Positions 45,157 through 54,361 of a DNA stretch of 64,000 bases are shown one piece after another. Position numbers and translations under genes: made by a program. The stretch's first letter is position 1. Each line of letters opens with the position of its first letter. The notes beneath the pieces are model-generated. The model had not been told where the DNA came from. It did not search any database and saw only the letters and a list, made by a program, of their open reading frames with translations. Source of the stretch: Cysteiniphilum halobium (lineage in GTDB: Bacteria > Pseudomonadota > Gammaproteobacteria > Francisellales > Francisellaceae). The stretch is taken from NCBI RefSeq assembly GCF_003574425.1, contig NZ_QLIU01000052.1, positions 1-64,000 of the forward strand. The letters run 5' to 3'.

Positions 45157-46179
45157 ATGCAGCATTACCTACGCTTCTTTATTGGATCAAGCTTTGTGAC
45201 GATCATATGTTTAGCATTGGGTATGATCTATCAACCGACGCATTATCTTAATGTCATTTATTTGATCGTGCTATTGGCAGTGCTTGAAGTATCTTTAAGT
45301 TTTGATAATGCAGTCGTTAATGCCAAAGTATTAACAAAAATGTCGTCATTTTGGCAGCAGATGTTTTTGTGGTTGGGAATATTCGTTGCTGTATTTGTTG
45401 TGCGCTTATTAATCCCGGTGTTACTGGTAAGTGTCAGTACGCAATTGCCCTTCTTAAGCACCTTGAGATTAGCGCTGCATAATACGGCAGAGTTTCAACA
45501 CGTTTTAGACAGTAATTACGCATTGATCAGTGCATTTGGTGGTGGGTTTTTATTGATGATTTTTTTAAATTTTTTATTCACAGATGAAGGGCGTACATTA
45601 TGGTTTAGTTGGCTAGAGCAGAAATGTGCTAATAAGCGCGCAAGCATTCTGCCACTGATTATTGCGGTGATTTTTGGTGTTATTTTCTTTAGTGTTTATG
45701 TATGGATATATAAGGCATCAATTGCAGTACTCATTGCACTGGTATTGGGTATTTTATTAAGTCATTGCTTGGCATTAATCAATACTAAGGTGAATCAATT
45801 ATCATCGCTTGTTAAAGCAGGTATTATTGGCTTTTTATATCTTGAAGTGTTAGATGCCTCTTTTAGCTTTGACGGCTTGTTTGCTGCTCTTGTGATTAGT
45901 AATGATATTATCATTATTCTCTTGGGGTTAGCGATTGGTGCGATGTTTGTTCGTTCATTAACCCTTTTTATAGTTAAGAGAAACACCTTAAATAATCTAC
46001 CTTTTTTAGAGCATGGTGCGCATTATTCAATCGGTTATTTGGCACTGACGATGTGGTTAAAAAACTTTATCGCAATACCTGAATATATTATAGGAGTGGT
46101 TAGTATAGTGTTAATTATGATGGCTTTTATCCACTCCAAAAGCTATGTTAACCAAGAAAAGAAGATGGTTATGATGTAA
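45157..46179 (+). CDS. DUF475/TerC-family integral membrane protein, probable metal exporter
   Basis: 340 residues with about nine transmembrane helices. Two copies of the TerC-like acidic motif are visible: LEVSLSFDNAVVNA (about 44-57) and LEVLDASFSFDGLFAALVISND (about 229-250). In TerC proteins these lie within helices and probably bind divalent cations. Other blocks typical of DUF475 are FTDEGRTLWF and LEHGAHYSIGYLALTMW. The yybP-ykoY-like leader supports a role in manganese efflux or loading of exported proteins; that is inference. There is no obvious ribosome binding site. Confidence 0.85.
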   Translation: MQHYLRFFIGSSFVTIICLALGMIYQPTHYLNVIYLIVLLAVLEVSLSFDNAVVNAKVLTKMSSFWQQMFLWLGIFVAVFVVRLLIPVLLVSVSTQLPFLSTLRLALHNTAEFQHVLDSNYALISAFGGGFLLMIFLNFLFTDEGRTLWFSWLEQKCANKRASILPLIIAVIFGVIFFSVYVWIYKASIAVLIALVLGILLSHCLALINTKVNQLSSLVKAGIIGFLYLEVLDASFSFDGLFAALVISNDIIIILLGLAIGAMFVRSLTLFIVKRNTLNNLPFLEHGAHYSIGYLALTMWLKNFIAIPEYIIGVVSIVLIMMAFIHSKSYVNQEKKMVMM

Positions 46180-46186
46180 GAAAAAT

Positions 46187-47446
46187 TTATTTTGCCCAAG
46201 TCATTGTAACTTTAAGGCCAAGAGTATGATCATTTTCAAAGATGATCATACCACCAGTGAGACTAACCAGTTCATGGACGATAGCTAAGCCTAGCCCGTA
46301 GTGTTGTTTATGTTCTTTAGTATTCTGGCTATTGTCAGAGAAACCAAATTGCGTCATTTTGCTTAGTTTATCGTGAGGGATCCCTTGCCCATGATCAAGA
46401 ATGATGAGTTCAATGAGATGCTTGGTTTGAGATAATGAAATGTCAACCTTATCAGCAAAGCGAAAGGCATTATCAAGAATGTTTGTTAATATGCGGTTAT
46501 ACACTTGCGCTGAACCATAGACAATGATGTTAGGTGCTTCCTTGTAATTAATATAATGCCCCATGTCGGCGTAGTTGTCTTGTAGTGTTAGTAACATTAA
46601 GTTCAGATCAATTTTTTTGCGCTGCTGAAAATGTAGATTAGACAGTGATAAGAAGCTCTGAACAACCTCATTGATATGGTCAATATCAGCCATACTCTTA
46701 GTCGCATCAGTATCTCCCCTTAACTCCAATTGCTCTAAGCGAAAACGCATGCGTGTTAAGGGTGTTTTAATATCATGAGAAATCGAAGACATCAACTGCG
46801 CGCGTGTACGCGTCAAATTGTAGATACGTGTTTTCATTTGTTCAAATAATGCTTTGGGACCGGAAATTAATCCAAGGTAAATGGATGTGTTTTGGGGAAG
46901 CCCAAGTTCAATCAACATGCTTTGGCTAAGTTCAGTCAATCGATATAAACGTAGTAATAACCAGCAAGCAAATAGCAGTAATATAACAATCAGTAGGATA
47001 ATTGCAAATTCGGCTGTAAATAATGAAAAAAAGTAATGGTAATTTTTCACTACATGGATATTAAGCCATAGGTCTGAATGAATAAAAACTGAGAACTTAT
47101 GCACGCCTGTTTGATGTTGCAATATTTTTTTCTCAAGATCTTGCGCATTCTTGATGGTGTAATCCGGGTGAAACTGTGGTGCTTTAGATAAAGCCATCTC
47201 AAGCTCAATACGCTGAATCTGTATATCAGAGAAGTGTTGACTGTCAAATGTTTGAATAAACTCCCTTAGGTCTTCATTTTCACCATATTTGACAATTTTG
47301 GCAATTTCCCAAGCGATTTTATGATGAAGCTCTGCGTGAATATCTTCATTGATCTGGCGATATGCGGTCATGAAAAGATAGCTTACACAGATAATGCTTA
47401 ATCCAAAAAACACTAAAATATACAATAAACTTTTATATTGTTTCAT
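46187..47446 (-). CDS. Sensor histidine kinase
   Basis: 419 residues. Two membrane helices (about 8-27 and 140-166) enclose a periplasmic sensor domain of about 110 residues. A HAMP-like linker leads to the H-box SSISHDIKTPLTRMRFRLEQLELRGD (phospho-His about 224). N-box is ILTNILDNAFRFA; G-boxes are DHGQGIP and GLGLAIVHELVSLTGG. It resembles EnvZ/RstB-type kinases in layout. Its start overlaps the stop of the response regulator upstream by 4 bases, so the pair is co-translated. The signal is unknown. Confidence 0.92.
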   Translation of the reverse strand: MKQYKSLLYILVFFGLSIICVSYLFMTAYRQINEDIHAELHHKIAWEIAKIVKYGENEDLREFIQTFDSQHFSDIQIQRIELEMALSKAPQFHPDYTIKNAQDLEKKILQHQTGVHKFSVFIHSDLWLNIHVVKNYHYFFSLFTAEFAIILLIVILLLFACWLLLRLYRLTELSQSMLIELGLPQNTSIYLGLISGPKALFEQMKTRIYNLTRTRAQLMSSISHDIKTPLTRMRFRLEQLELRGDTDATKSMADIDHINEVVQSFLSLSNLHFQQRKKIDLNLMLLTLQDNYADMGHYINYKEAPNIIVYGSAQVYNRILTNILDNAFRFADKVDISLSQTKHLIELIILDHGQGIPHDKLSKMTQFGFSDNSQNTKEHKQHYGLGLAIVHELVSLTGGMIIFENDHTLGLKVTMTWAK

Positions 47447-48180
47447 ATGGCTTTCTTGGTAACATGCGCATTAAACACATAACCACGTCCATGGTGGGTT
47501 TGAATGAGTTTAGGATGTTTGGTATTTTCTTCGATTTTCTTGCGTAATAGACCAACGCGGACATCAATTGCGCGATCATAAATATCACGTTTACTCGTAT
47601 TAGTGTGATTAAGTAGAAACTCACGCTCCAAAATCCGCCGTGGATGTTCAAGAAAAGCCATGAGCAAATTAGCATCAGCCGTTGATAGCTGGACCTCTTC
47701 CTTTTCATTTGTCAATAAAGAAGTACGCGTATCAAACTGCCAACGATCAAACTGATAAATCTTATCTTTAAGCTCTGGCGAAGCATGTGTCATGCGTCGA
47801 TAAATGGCGTTGATCCGTGCCATTAACTCTAAAGTGCTAAAAGGCTTTACTATAAAGTCATCAACACCGGCATCAAATGCTAAGATGCGATCGGAAACCT
47901 CTTGTGAGGCGGTAATCATTACAATTGGTGTATTGGTAATGTTTCGAATTTGGCGACATACTTCAATACCGTCAGTTTCAGGTAGCATTAGATCAAGCAA
48001 AATGGCATCAAACTGTTTTTGGTTTAAGGTTTTATTGACCTCTTTGGGATGATGAATAGCAAATGTCTCAAGATTAAAGCGGCTTTGAAGTGTTTGCGTT
48101 AAGCTTTTGGTGATCTCTTTGTCATCATCAATAATTAGAATAGTTTTAATCAAAGCCATTGGGCTATGGGGTAAAGTCAT
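47443..48180 (-). CDS. OmpR-family response regulator
   Basis: 245 residues. Receiver domain with acidic pocket IIDDDKE, phospho-acceptor Asp63 in ILLDLMLPETDG, and Lys in FIVKPFSTLELMAR. The winged-helix output domain contains LMAFLEHPRRILEREFLLNHT and RAIDVRVGLLRKKIEE. It precedes and overlaps the kinase gene. The final tail (HHGRGYVFNAHV) is typical of the class. Targets are not visible from sequence. Confidence 0.94.
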   Translation of the reverse strand: MTLPHSPMALIKTILIIDDDKEITKSLTQTLQSRFNLETFAIHHPKEVNKTLNQKQFDAILLDLMLPETDGIEVCRQIRNITNTPIVMITASQEVSDRILAFDAGVDDFIVKPFSTLELMARINAIYRRMTHASPELKDKIYQFDRWQFDTRTSLLTNEKEEVQLSTADANLLMAFLEHPRRILEREFLLNHTNTSKRDIYDRAIDVRVGLLRKKIEENTKHPKLIQTHHGRGYVFNAHVTKKAI

Positions 48181-48409
48181 TTTACGTACTGCTCCATCAT
48201 GTTGCCGTCTTATAAAGATAATTAAAAGCTTTTTAGATTATTTTGCAAGGTAAATTTAATGATCAAATACAAGTTCATATCTAATATATATTTCCTACAT
48301 GTTTTTAATCAAAATTTTCACAAATCATCGCGCAATTGGATATAGAAAAATACAAAAATGCAAAATGACTTACGACAGATGTAAAATACTTCTTGGCAAA
48401 ACCAATCAT

Positions 48410-48934
48410 CTAGCTTTTCACAAGCTTGTCACTGTCTGATGCAGTAAATCTCTTGTCTTTGATATAAATAGTGCGTAAAACGCGAGCAATTGTTTGTTTA
48501 TTTTGGTCATAGATCTCAATGTCTTTTTGGAAGTATATTTTGCCATTAACAGTGGTTTGTTGTCTTATTTGATCGATATCTTCATCACTTAAACGAAACT
48601 CACAATAAACGGTTGTCTTGCCAGGGGCAATATATTCTATCGAAGATTTTTTGTCCCAAATAATATAATCCTGCCCTAAAATGTGACTGAGCATTATTGG
48701 ATAAAATGCATCAGTCATCGCAAATAATGACCCGCCAAAATGTGTACCAAAATAATTGCGATTATACCATTTTAATGGCATAGCAACTTTAATATAGCGA
48801 TAATCTTTGGCAATATGTAATGTCTTAATACCCGCGCCGCGATAAGGTCGGTAACGGTTCATAATAAATTTAACAACACCAACCGGCACTTTTCCTAGAA
48901 ACTTACGCGCTTTATGCCGCATATAACAATCCAT
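48410..48934 (-). CDS. DUF4442 hot-dog-fold protein, probable thioesterase
   Basis: 174 residues. The segment KWYNRNYFGTHFGGSLFAMTDAFYPIMLSHILGQDYIIWDKKSSIEYIAPGKTTVYCEFRLSDEDI is the DUF4442/YiiD-C hot-dog core (N.....tmFGGalyam.Dp....lm...lg..y.vWdkaa.i.fl.Pgr). Related proteins act on acyl-CoA or acyl-carrier thioesters, but substrates are unknown. It is a single gene between the two-component system and a repeat-rich gap. Confidence 0.82.
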   Translation of the reverse strand: MDCYMRHKARKFLGKVPVGVVKFIMNRYRPYRGAGIKTLHIAKDYRYIKVAMPLKWYNRNYFGTHFGGSLFAMTDAFYPIMLSHILGQDYIIWDKKSSIEYIAPGKTTVYCEFRLSDEDIDQIRQQTTVNGKIYFQKDIEIYDQNKQTIARVLRTIYIKDKRFTASDSDKLVKS

Positions 48935-49314
48935 TTTTTATTAAGCGATGGCATATTTTATACTTATCACCCAACTAAGCATAGCGTAAACTAGCTGTTG
49001 AATATGATAATAATTGTCTTTCCTGCACATTAGCGTTGTGTGAACGTTGGCTGAGTGCGAAATGATGGGCAATCAGCTATATGATTTCATTGCTCTTTTA
49101 TAAGCGTTGGCTAAGCCTTTATGTGTATATAGTTGCATAAGCATACCCACTTCGACTGATGCTCAGTGCATCGCTTCGACTGATGCTCAGGGTACGATAA
49201 GCGCTTTGAGTTTAAATATTTGGTTTTAGCCATTACAAAATAATGGGCTCTATAAAGCAATAATAAGGCGAGTCAATAGCTCGCCTAAAGTAAAGAGTGA
49301 TCTGAGATAATTAA
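48935..49314. repeat. Intergenic region with second REP-like family (CTTCGACT...GCTCAG)
   Basis: Two copies of CTTCGACTGATGCTCAG lie at 49150-49166 and 49174-49190. More degenerate, oppositely oriented copies (GTTGGCTGAGTGCGAAA at about 49046, GCGTTGGCTAAGCC at about 49103) precede them. The same family occurs at 56691-56785. No gene is visible in these 380 bases. Confidence 0.75.
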
Positions 49315-49887
49315 TTACATAGGAAGGGTATAAGTTAAACCGACAGACACTGTGCTTTCGCCCGCATTTTCTCCGTATAAAGGTAACCAGTTATATTGAT
49401 ATTGAGCAAAGATATTTATTTGGTTGATTTGGAATCCTAACCCAGTTGCTGCAACTGGGCGCCATAAATTTGTTGCCATACCGTCAGTGTCCCCAGTAAG
49501 TTTATTGTAGGCATATCCAGCTTTTCCAAAGATATTTAAGCCCATGGCACCTGGAATGTAGAATTTTGCAGTGGCAAATAAAGGTACGCTCCACATATTG
49601 AGTTTACCAGCGTCATTTTTACTTATTTTATTAAAGTATTGACCACCTAGCTCAACACCTACACTAAGCATAGGGCTTAAAGCAAAGTCATATCCAACAA
49701 GCAATCCACCCGCAATATTTCCATTTTTACCACCCGGAAGGTTATTAGCATTTTTAAGCCATCCATTTTGTGAATATGCATAGCCAACATTACCACCAAC
49801 TACAAAACCGGTTTGAGCACCAGCAGCAAAAGCTGAACCACTAATCAGTGCCGCTGCAGCGACCGTTGTTGCAATAATTTTCTTCAT
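49315..49887 (-). CDS. Small outer-membrane beta-barrel protein
   Basis: 190 residues with a clear signal peptide (KKIIATTVAAAALISGSAFA). The mature part shows alternating hydrophobic residues typical of an eight-stranded OmpA/OmpW-like barrel: GFVVGGNVGYAYSQNGW, GLLVGYDFALSPMLSVGVELGGQYF, FGKAGYAYNKLTG, LWRPVAATGLGFQI, INIFAQYQYNWLPL. It ends in an aromatic-rich final strand, SVGLTYTLPM. AGGAGAGGAAATT precedes the start. It is a paralogue of the protein at 58.3 kb. No function beyond surface barrel can be given. Confidence 0.85.
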   Translation of the reverse strand: MKKIIATTVAAAALISGSAFAAGAQTGFVVGGNVGYAYSQNGWLKNANNLPGGKNGNIAGGLLVGYDFALSPMLSVGVELGGQYFNKISKNDAGKLNMWSVPLFATAKFYIPGAMGLNIFGKAGYAYNKLTGDTDGMATNLWRPVAATGLGFQINQINIFAQYQYNWLPLYGENAGESTVSVGLTYTLPM

Positions 49888-50231
49888 AATTTCCTCTCCT
49901 GATTTTATTTCTATTATTTCTTATGTATTAAGTTCCAAAAGTAACTGAACGCAATTACCGATCGCAAGGGTAGTCAAGGTATGCTAAAAACGCAAGTTTG
50001 ATTGAGTGTTTTTAGATAAAAAATGCAGAAAAATAGCAAAAAATCTCAATTTTTTTGCTATACGAGGAGGGTTGTTGGAATATTTGTAGTGTTTTCAATC
50101 CGCCGAGTTATGTTATACGCAAGAAAACAAATTTCAAGAATTTGTAAATAAAAGGTTGTGTTTCGCAAAATCTATTGCTAGTTTAGTGCTTAGCATTTAT
50201 TAGTAAAGACACAAGTTTTGGAGATAGATTT
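49888..50231. other. Divergent region upstream of the ilv leader
   Basis: This AT-rich stretch must hold the promoters of the leftward barrel gene and the rightward ilv operon. I see no coding gene in it. A sigma-70 pair for the leader is not clear enough to mark. Confidence 0.4.
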
Positions 50232-50309
50232 ATGCTACGTTCACCAGTAATCAGCCTGATTCTGATTATTCTGGTCGTCATTGAGCGATCGGAAGGTGCG
50301 CGGCTGTAG
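50232..50309 (+). CDS. ilvL: Branched-chain amino acid leader peptide (ilv attenuator)
   Basis: A 25-codon frame starting MLRSPVISLI and continuing LIILVVIERS has a run of Ile, Leu and Val codons: 12 of its first 17 residues are branched-chain. It lies directly before a strong terminator and the acetolactate synthase genes. Ribosome stalling at these codons when Ile/Leu/Val-tRNA is scarce would favour read-through. GGAG lies about 9 bases upstream of the ATG. Composition and position match E. coli ilvL, although the sequence itself is different. Confidence 0.85.
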   Translation: MLRSPVISLILIILVVIERSEGARL

Positions 50310-50330
50310 CTAAGAAAAGCCAAGATTAGG

Positions 50331-50369
50331 AAACCCGCATCTTCCAACCGAAGATGCGGGTTTTTTTTT
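50331..50369 (+). terminator. ilv attenuator terminator
   Basis: The hairpin AACCCGCATCTTC-caacc-GAAGATGCGGGTT is followed by at least eight Ts. It lies 22 bases after the leader stop codon and about 140 bases before the acetolactate synthase start, as expected for an attenuator. Confidence 0.93.
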
Positions 50370-50511
50370 GCTTTTTTATTTCTCTTGCTTGCTTTGTGAT
50401 GCTAAAGAAAGAATGTACCCATCGCAAATCATTTTGTGGTGTTTAGTTGTAAAGTGTTTTTTGATAGGTATATGTGAATAAGTTGAAATAGAGACACAGA
50501 AGGGAGTAGGT

Positions 50512-52224
50512 ATGCAAATAACCGGCGCGCAAGCAATTGTTAAAGCACTATTAGAAGAGGGTGCTAAGACTATTTTTGGTTATCCGGGGGGGGCGATTAT
50601 GCCGACCTATGATGCCCTTTATGATGCAAAAGATAAGCTGCATCACATCTTGGTTCGTCATGAGCAAGCTGCCATTCATGGTGCGGTTGGTTTTGCTCGC
50701 GCAACCGGTGGCGTTGGCGTTGCTATTGCAACTTCAGGCCCTGGGGCAACAAACTTGATCACTGGTATTGCTGATGCGCTTATTGATTCTATCCCAGTGG
50801 TTTGCATAACCGGTCAAGTATTTAGTAGTTTATTGGGCTCAGATGCTTTTCAGGAAGCAGATATTATCGGCATGACGGTAACTGCTACTAAATGGAATTA
50901 CCAAATCACAGATCCAAATGAAATTCCTAGTGTTTTTAAGAAAGCCTTTGAAATTGCTCAAAATGGGCGCCCAGGTCCAGTGTTGATTGATATTACTAAA
51001 GATGCCCAAGTGGGAATGATGAAGTATATGAGTGCCCATCAATCTGTAAAAAAAGGGGGGATTAAGCCTAAATGGCTTAAAAAACCAATGATTAATATGG
51101 ATAGTGTGCACAAGGCGTCACAACTGATTAATCTTTCAAAAAAACCGATTATGATTGCAGGCCACGGTGTAATGATCTCTGGCGCTGAAGAGGCGTTTAT
51201 CAAAGTGGCAGAAAAAGCAGATATGCCGGTGGTTAGTACCTTGTTAGGTTTATCATCTTTTCCTGTAGATCACCCACTGTATCATGGAATGCTTGGCATG
51301 CATGGTAATTATGCGGCTAATGTCTTATGCAATGATGCTGACCTTGTTGTTGCTGTAGGCATGCGTTTTGATGATCGAGTCACGGGTGATCTTAAGTCTT
51401 ATTTACCACATGCAAAAGTGATTCATATTGAAATTGATTTGGCAGAGATTGATAAAAACGTTAAAGCTGATGTCGCGATTCATGCCGATGCCAAAGAAGC
51501 ATTAACAGCACTTTTGCCTTATGTTTGTCAGAATAAACATGATAATTGGCATAAGGTATTTGTTGAACATCATGCCAAAGAATATAACACCGTTATCAAA
51601 AATGAAACAAAGCCAGTTACAGATGAGCTAAAAATGGCGGAAGTCATCGCAATTTTATCTGAAAAGACAAAAGGGGAGGCGATTATTGTTAGTGATGTTG
51701 GACAACATCAGATGATTGCGGCACGCTATTATCAGTTTAAAAACAGCAATAGTCATATTACCTCAGGTGGTTTAGGCACAATGGGTTTTGCACTTCCTGC
51801 AGCAATTGGTGCAAAAGTTGGTGTTAAAGATCAAAAGCAAGTGATTGCTATTGCTGGGGACGGTGGTTTTCAGATGAATATCCAAGAGCTTGCTGTACTT
51901 AATCAAGAAGGTATTAATCTTAAAATGATCGTTCTGAATAATGGCTATCTTGGAATGGTAAGACAGTGGCAGGAGCTCTTTTTTGAAGAGCGCTATGCCT
52001 ATACTAATATCTCATCACCTGATTTTGTAAAAGTTGCTGAAGCTTATGGTATCCGCGGTAAACGCGTTGTTGATCGCGCGGATTTAAAGACAAGTATTCA
52101 AGAGATGTTAGACGCACCACACGCATTCTTTTTAGAAGTGGTGGTTGAACAGCAAGAAAATGTTTTTCCGATGGTGCCAGCAGGTGCTTCAATTAGTAAT
52201 ACACAACTATCCGTAGGAGGGTAA
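50512..52224 (+). CDS. ilvG: Acetolactate synthase, large catalytic subunit
   Basis: 570 residues, thiamine-diphosphate enzyme that makes acetolactate (valine, leucine) or acetohydroxybutyrate (isoleucine). N-terminal GYPGGAIMPTYDAL and the catalytic Glu in RHEQAAIHGAVGFARATG (about 51) are present. So are the substrate loop VTGDLKSYLP region and the ThDP motif GDGGFQMNIQELAVLNQEGINLKMIVLNNGYLGMVRQWQ. Preceded by AAGGGAGTAGGT. Followed after 5 bases by the short ACT-type small subunit, as in ilvGM; the isozyme label (ilvG vs ilvB/ilvI) is by context. Confidence 0.95.
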   Translation: MQITGAQAIVKALLEEGAKTIFGYPGGAIMPTYDALYDAKDKLHHILVRHEQAAIHGAVGFARATGGVGVAIATSGPGATNLITGIADALIDSIPVVCITGQVFSSLLGSDAFQEADIIGMTVTATKWNYQITDPNEIPSVFKKAFEIAQNGRPGPVLIDITKDAQVGMMKYMSAHQSVKKGGIKPKWLKKPMINMDSVHKASQLINLSKKPIMIAGHGVMISGAEEAFIKVAEKADMPVVSTLLGLSSFPVDHPLYHGMLGMHGNYAANVLCNDADLVVAVGMRFDDRVTGDLKSYLPHAKVIHIEIDLAEIDKNVKADVAIHADAKEALTALLPYVCQNKHDNWHKVFVEHHAKEYNTVIKNETKPVTDELKMAEVIAILSEKTKGEAIIVSDVGQHQMIAARYYQFKNSNSHITSGGLGTMGFALPAAIGAKVGVKDQKQVIAIAGDGGFQMNIQELAVLNQEGINLKMIVLNNGYLGMVRQWQELFFEERYAYTNISSPDFVKVAEAYGIRGKRVVDRADLKTSIQEMLDAPHAFFLEVVVEQQENVFPMVPAGASISNTQLSVGG

Positions 52225-52229
52225 GATTT

Positions 52230-52526
52230 ATGCAACAGAGAATTTACTTTATCTCAATGACGACAGAAAATGCTTTATCTGTTTTACAACGTATATCATC
52301 GATCTTTTCGCGTCACAGAATCAATATCGAACAGATGAATGTTTTCGAAACTGCCAATAAAGGTGTTTCACATTTTAGCTTGGTATTGCACTCTCATGAT
52401 GAGAAAATACAAAAAGTGGTGAGACAATTAGCAAAAGTGATTGAAGTGATCGATATTCAGATTTCAAATAGTATAACAATTACTACCGAAGAAACTACAA
52501 ATAAAGAATCACTGAAAGTCGCCTAA
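52230..52526 (+). CDS. ilvM: Acetolactate synthase small (regulatory) subunit, short ACT type
   Basis: 98 residues forming one ACT domain: IYFISMTTENALSVLQRISSIFSRHRINIEQMNVFETANKGVSHFSLVLHS. The short form resembles IlvM (about 87) more than IlvH/IlvN with a second domain. Small subunits activate the large subunit and can confer feedback inhibition by valine; IlvM types are often insensitive. It lies 5 bases after ilvG and 14 bases before the fusion gene, within the same transcript. Confidence 0.92.
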   Translation: MQQRIYFISMTTENALSVLQRISSIFSRHRINIEQMNVFETANKGVSHFSLVLHSHDEKIQKVVRQLAKVIEVIDIQISNSITITTEETTNKESLKVA

Positions 52527-52540
52527 GGGATAAGAAATAG

Positions 52541-54340
52541 ATGTATCAACTGCTAGATTTTAATACTAAAGATGTTGTAACTACTGATGATTTTGTTTTT
52601 GCAGGTGAAACTGCTCCGTGGGAAGTGCAAATGGACATTGAGCGTATTAAACGTAAAATCAATTTGGATTATTTTGTCTCTGCAGCACCTTGCCTTTCTA
52701 AATATTTACCATTAATGCCGATTCAGGAGCCTGCAAATTTCGTTTCATTACGTGAAAGTGCCACGCCGCTTGTTAAAAGTAAAGTTTTGGGTAAAGAATT
52801 AGGGATTGATTTATATTTCAAAGTTGAGGGTAAAAACCCAACGGGTTCTTTTAAAGATCGCGGTTCTGCAGTTGATATCAGTATTGCTAAAGAGTTAGGT
52901 GCCAATGGCGTGATTTTAGCTTCAACTGGGAATATGGCTGCATCGTGTTCATGCTATGCTGCTGCGGCTAAAATGCCGTGCTTTATCATAGTACCTGAAG
53001 GGGTTTCTATGTCGAAGCTTGCGCAAGTGATTTCATTTGGTGGCAAAATTATCCAAGTCAAAGGCAGTTATAATGATGCAGCTAATCTTGCTTATAAGAT
53101 TGCTAAATCACGCAAGTTCTTTCTGGCGGGAGATTATGCTTTTCGTGTTGAAGGACAAAAAACAGGTGCCTTTGAAGTTATTGATCAGCTATTATTCCAA
53201 GTACCTGATGAGGTAATTATTCCGGTTGGCTGTGGTACCAATATTACGGCTTATGCTAAGGGCTTTTCCGAGTATAAAGACATGGGACTGATTCATAAAA
53301 TACCACGTCTAGTCGGTGTGCAATCAACAGGCGCGTGCTCATTAGTGAATGCATTTGACAAAAAGGCAAAACACCTTGAGCCATTAGCGCGTGCTGATAC
53401 GATTGCTACAGCAATTGCGGTACCTTTCCCAATTGATGGTGATAAAGCAATTGATGCAATTTACCAAACCGGTGGTGAGGCATCCGCAGTGAGTGATACT
53501 GATATGCTAAAAGCACAATACTATCTATCAACACAAGAAGGTTTATTTGTTGAAAGTGCTTCAGCGGCAACGGTTGCACATTTGTTTAAGAAAAAGGAAC
53601 AAGGCTTGATTAAAGCTGGGCAGCGCGTTGTTTGTGTATTATCAGGTGAGGGTTTAAAGGATCCGTCAGTAGTGTTGAAATCAGCGATTCAACCACCGAT
53701 TATTTATCCAAATGAAAAAGACTTTGACAAGCTCTATGACAGTAATTTCTTTGATAATAAAACGATGGTTTTCGTTGAAAAAGATCAAGTGTTATTTGAT
53801 GAAATGCCAAATGCTAGTCAAACAAAAAAAGCGTTAGGGGATTTATTTGGTGCCAATTATAATGATGATCTAATTGCCAAGGTGCAAAGTTGTATTGAGC
53901 GCTTTTTAGCAAAAGGGCGTGCGATTCATATTTCAGATCTGCAAGACATTGTTCAAGATGCGATGGAAATGGTCGATGTCACACGTAGTGATATTTTAAA
54001 AGTCGTTTCATTTAAAGTGATCACAAGACAAGATAAAATTGCCGAAGCTGAAGTTACTGTTGAGCTCAATGGTCAGCTTTACTATGCATCAAATAAAGGG
54101 GTTGGACCTGTTGATGCAATTATTCACGCTTTGTGCAAAGCGTGTCCAAGTGAGATTCAATATAAATTAACTGATTATAAGGTGCAGATTCGTGGACAGG
54201 GTGCTGATGCGCCAGTATACGTTGAAATGAAATTAATTAAAGGCAGCCAGAACTCCGTTGGTAAGGGTGTTTCACCAGATATTATTCAGGCGTCTGTTGA
54301 GGCATTTATTGATGCGTATAATATTGCGCATCCAGCATAA
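52541..54340 (+). CDS. Threonine synthase fused to a LeuA-type allosteric domain
   Basis: 599 residues. Residues about 65-400 are a PLP fold-type II threonine synthase: KVEGKNPTGSFKDRGSAVDIS (PLP lysine about 105), ASTGNMAASCSCYAAAAKMPC, FRVEGQKTGAFEVIDQL, VGCGTNITAYAKGF, and VLSGEGLKDPS. Residues about 480-599 match the LeuA dimer (regulatory) domain of 2-isopropylmalate and citramalate synthases: QLYYASNKGVGPVDAIIHAL, YKVQIRGQGADAPVYVEMKL, and SVGKGVSPDIIQASVEAFIDAYN. That domain binds leucine or isoleucine in its usual hosts. In this operon the protein could supply threonine for isoleucine under end-product control. A dehydratase function replacing IlvA is less likely but possible. Confidence 0.88.
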   Translation: MYQLLDFNTKDVVTTDDFVFAGETAPWEVQMDIERIKRKINLDYFVSAAPCLSKYLPLMPIQEPANFVSLRESATPLVKSKVLGKELGIDLYFKVEGKNPTGSFKDRGSAVDISIAKELGANGVILASTGNMAASCSCYAAAAKMPCFIIVPEGVSMSKLAQVISFGGKIIQVKGSYNDAANLAYKIAKSRKFFLAGDYAFRVEGQKTGAFEVIDQLLFQVPDEVIIPVGCGTNITAYAKGFSEYKDMGLIHKIPRLVGVQSTGACSLVNAFDKKAKHLEPLARADTIATAIAVPFPIDGDKAIDAIYQTGGEASAVSDTDMLKAQYYLSTQEGLFVESASAATVAHLFKKKEQGLIKAGQRVVCVLSGEGLKDPSVVLKSAIQPPIIYPNEKDFDKLYDSNFFDNKTMVFVEKDQVLFDEMPNASQTKKALGDLFGANYNDDLIAKVQSCIERFLAKGRAIHISDLQDIVQDAMEMVDVTRSDILKVVSFKVITRQDKIAEAEVTVELNGQLYYASNKGVGPVDAIIHALCKACPSEIQYKLTDYKVQIRGQGADAPVYVEMKLIKGSQNSVGKGVSPDIIQASVEAFIDAYNIAHPA

Positions 54341-54361
54341 AAACAAAGGAATAGAATCATA

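Noticed and set aside
52541-54340. Calling the fusion protein threonine dehydratase (IlvA)
   Set aside because: The catalytic half carries threonine synthase motifs (FKDRGS, RVEGQKT, GEGLKDP) and the C-terminal domain is LeuA-like, not the IlvA ACT-like domain.
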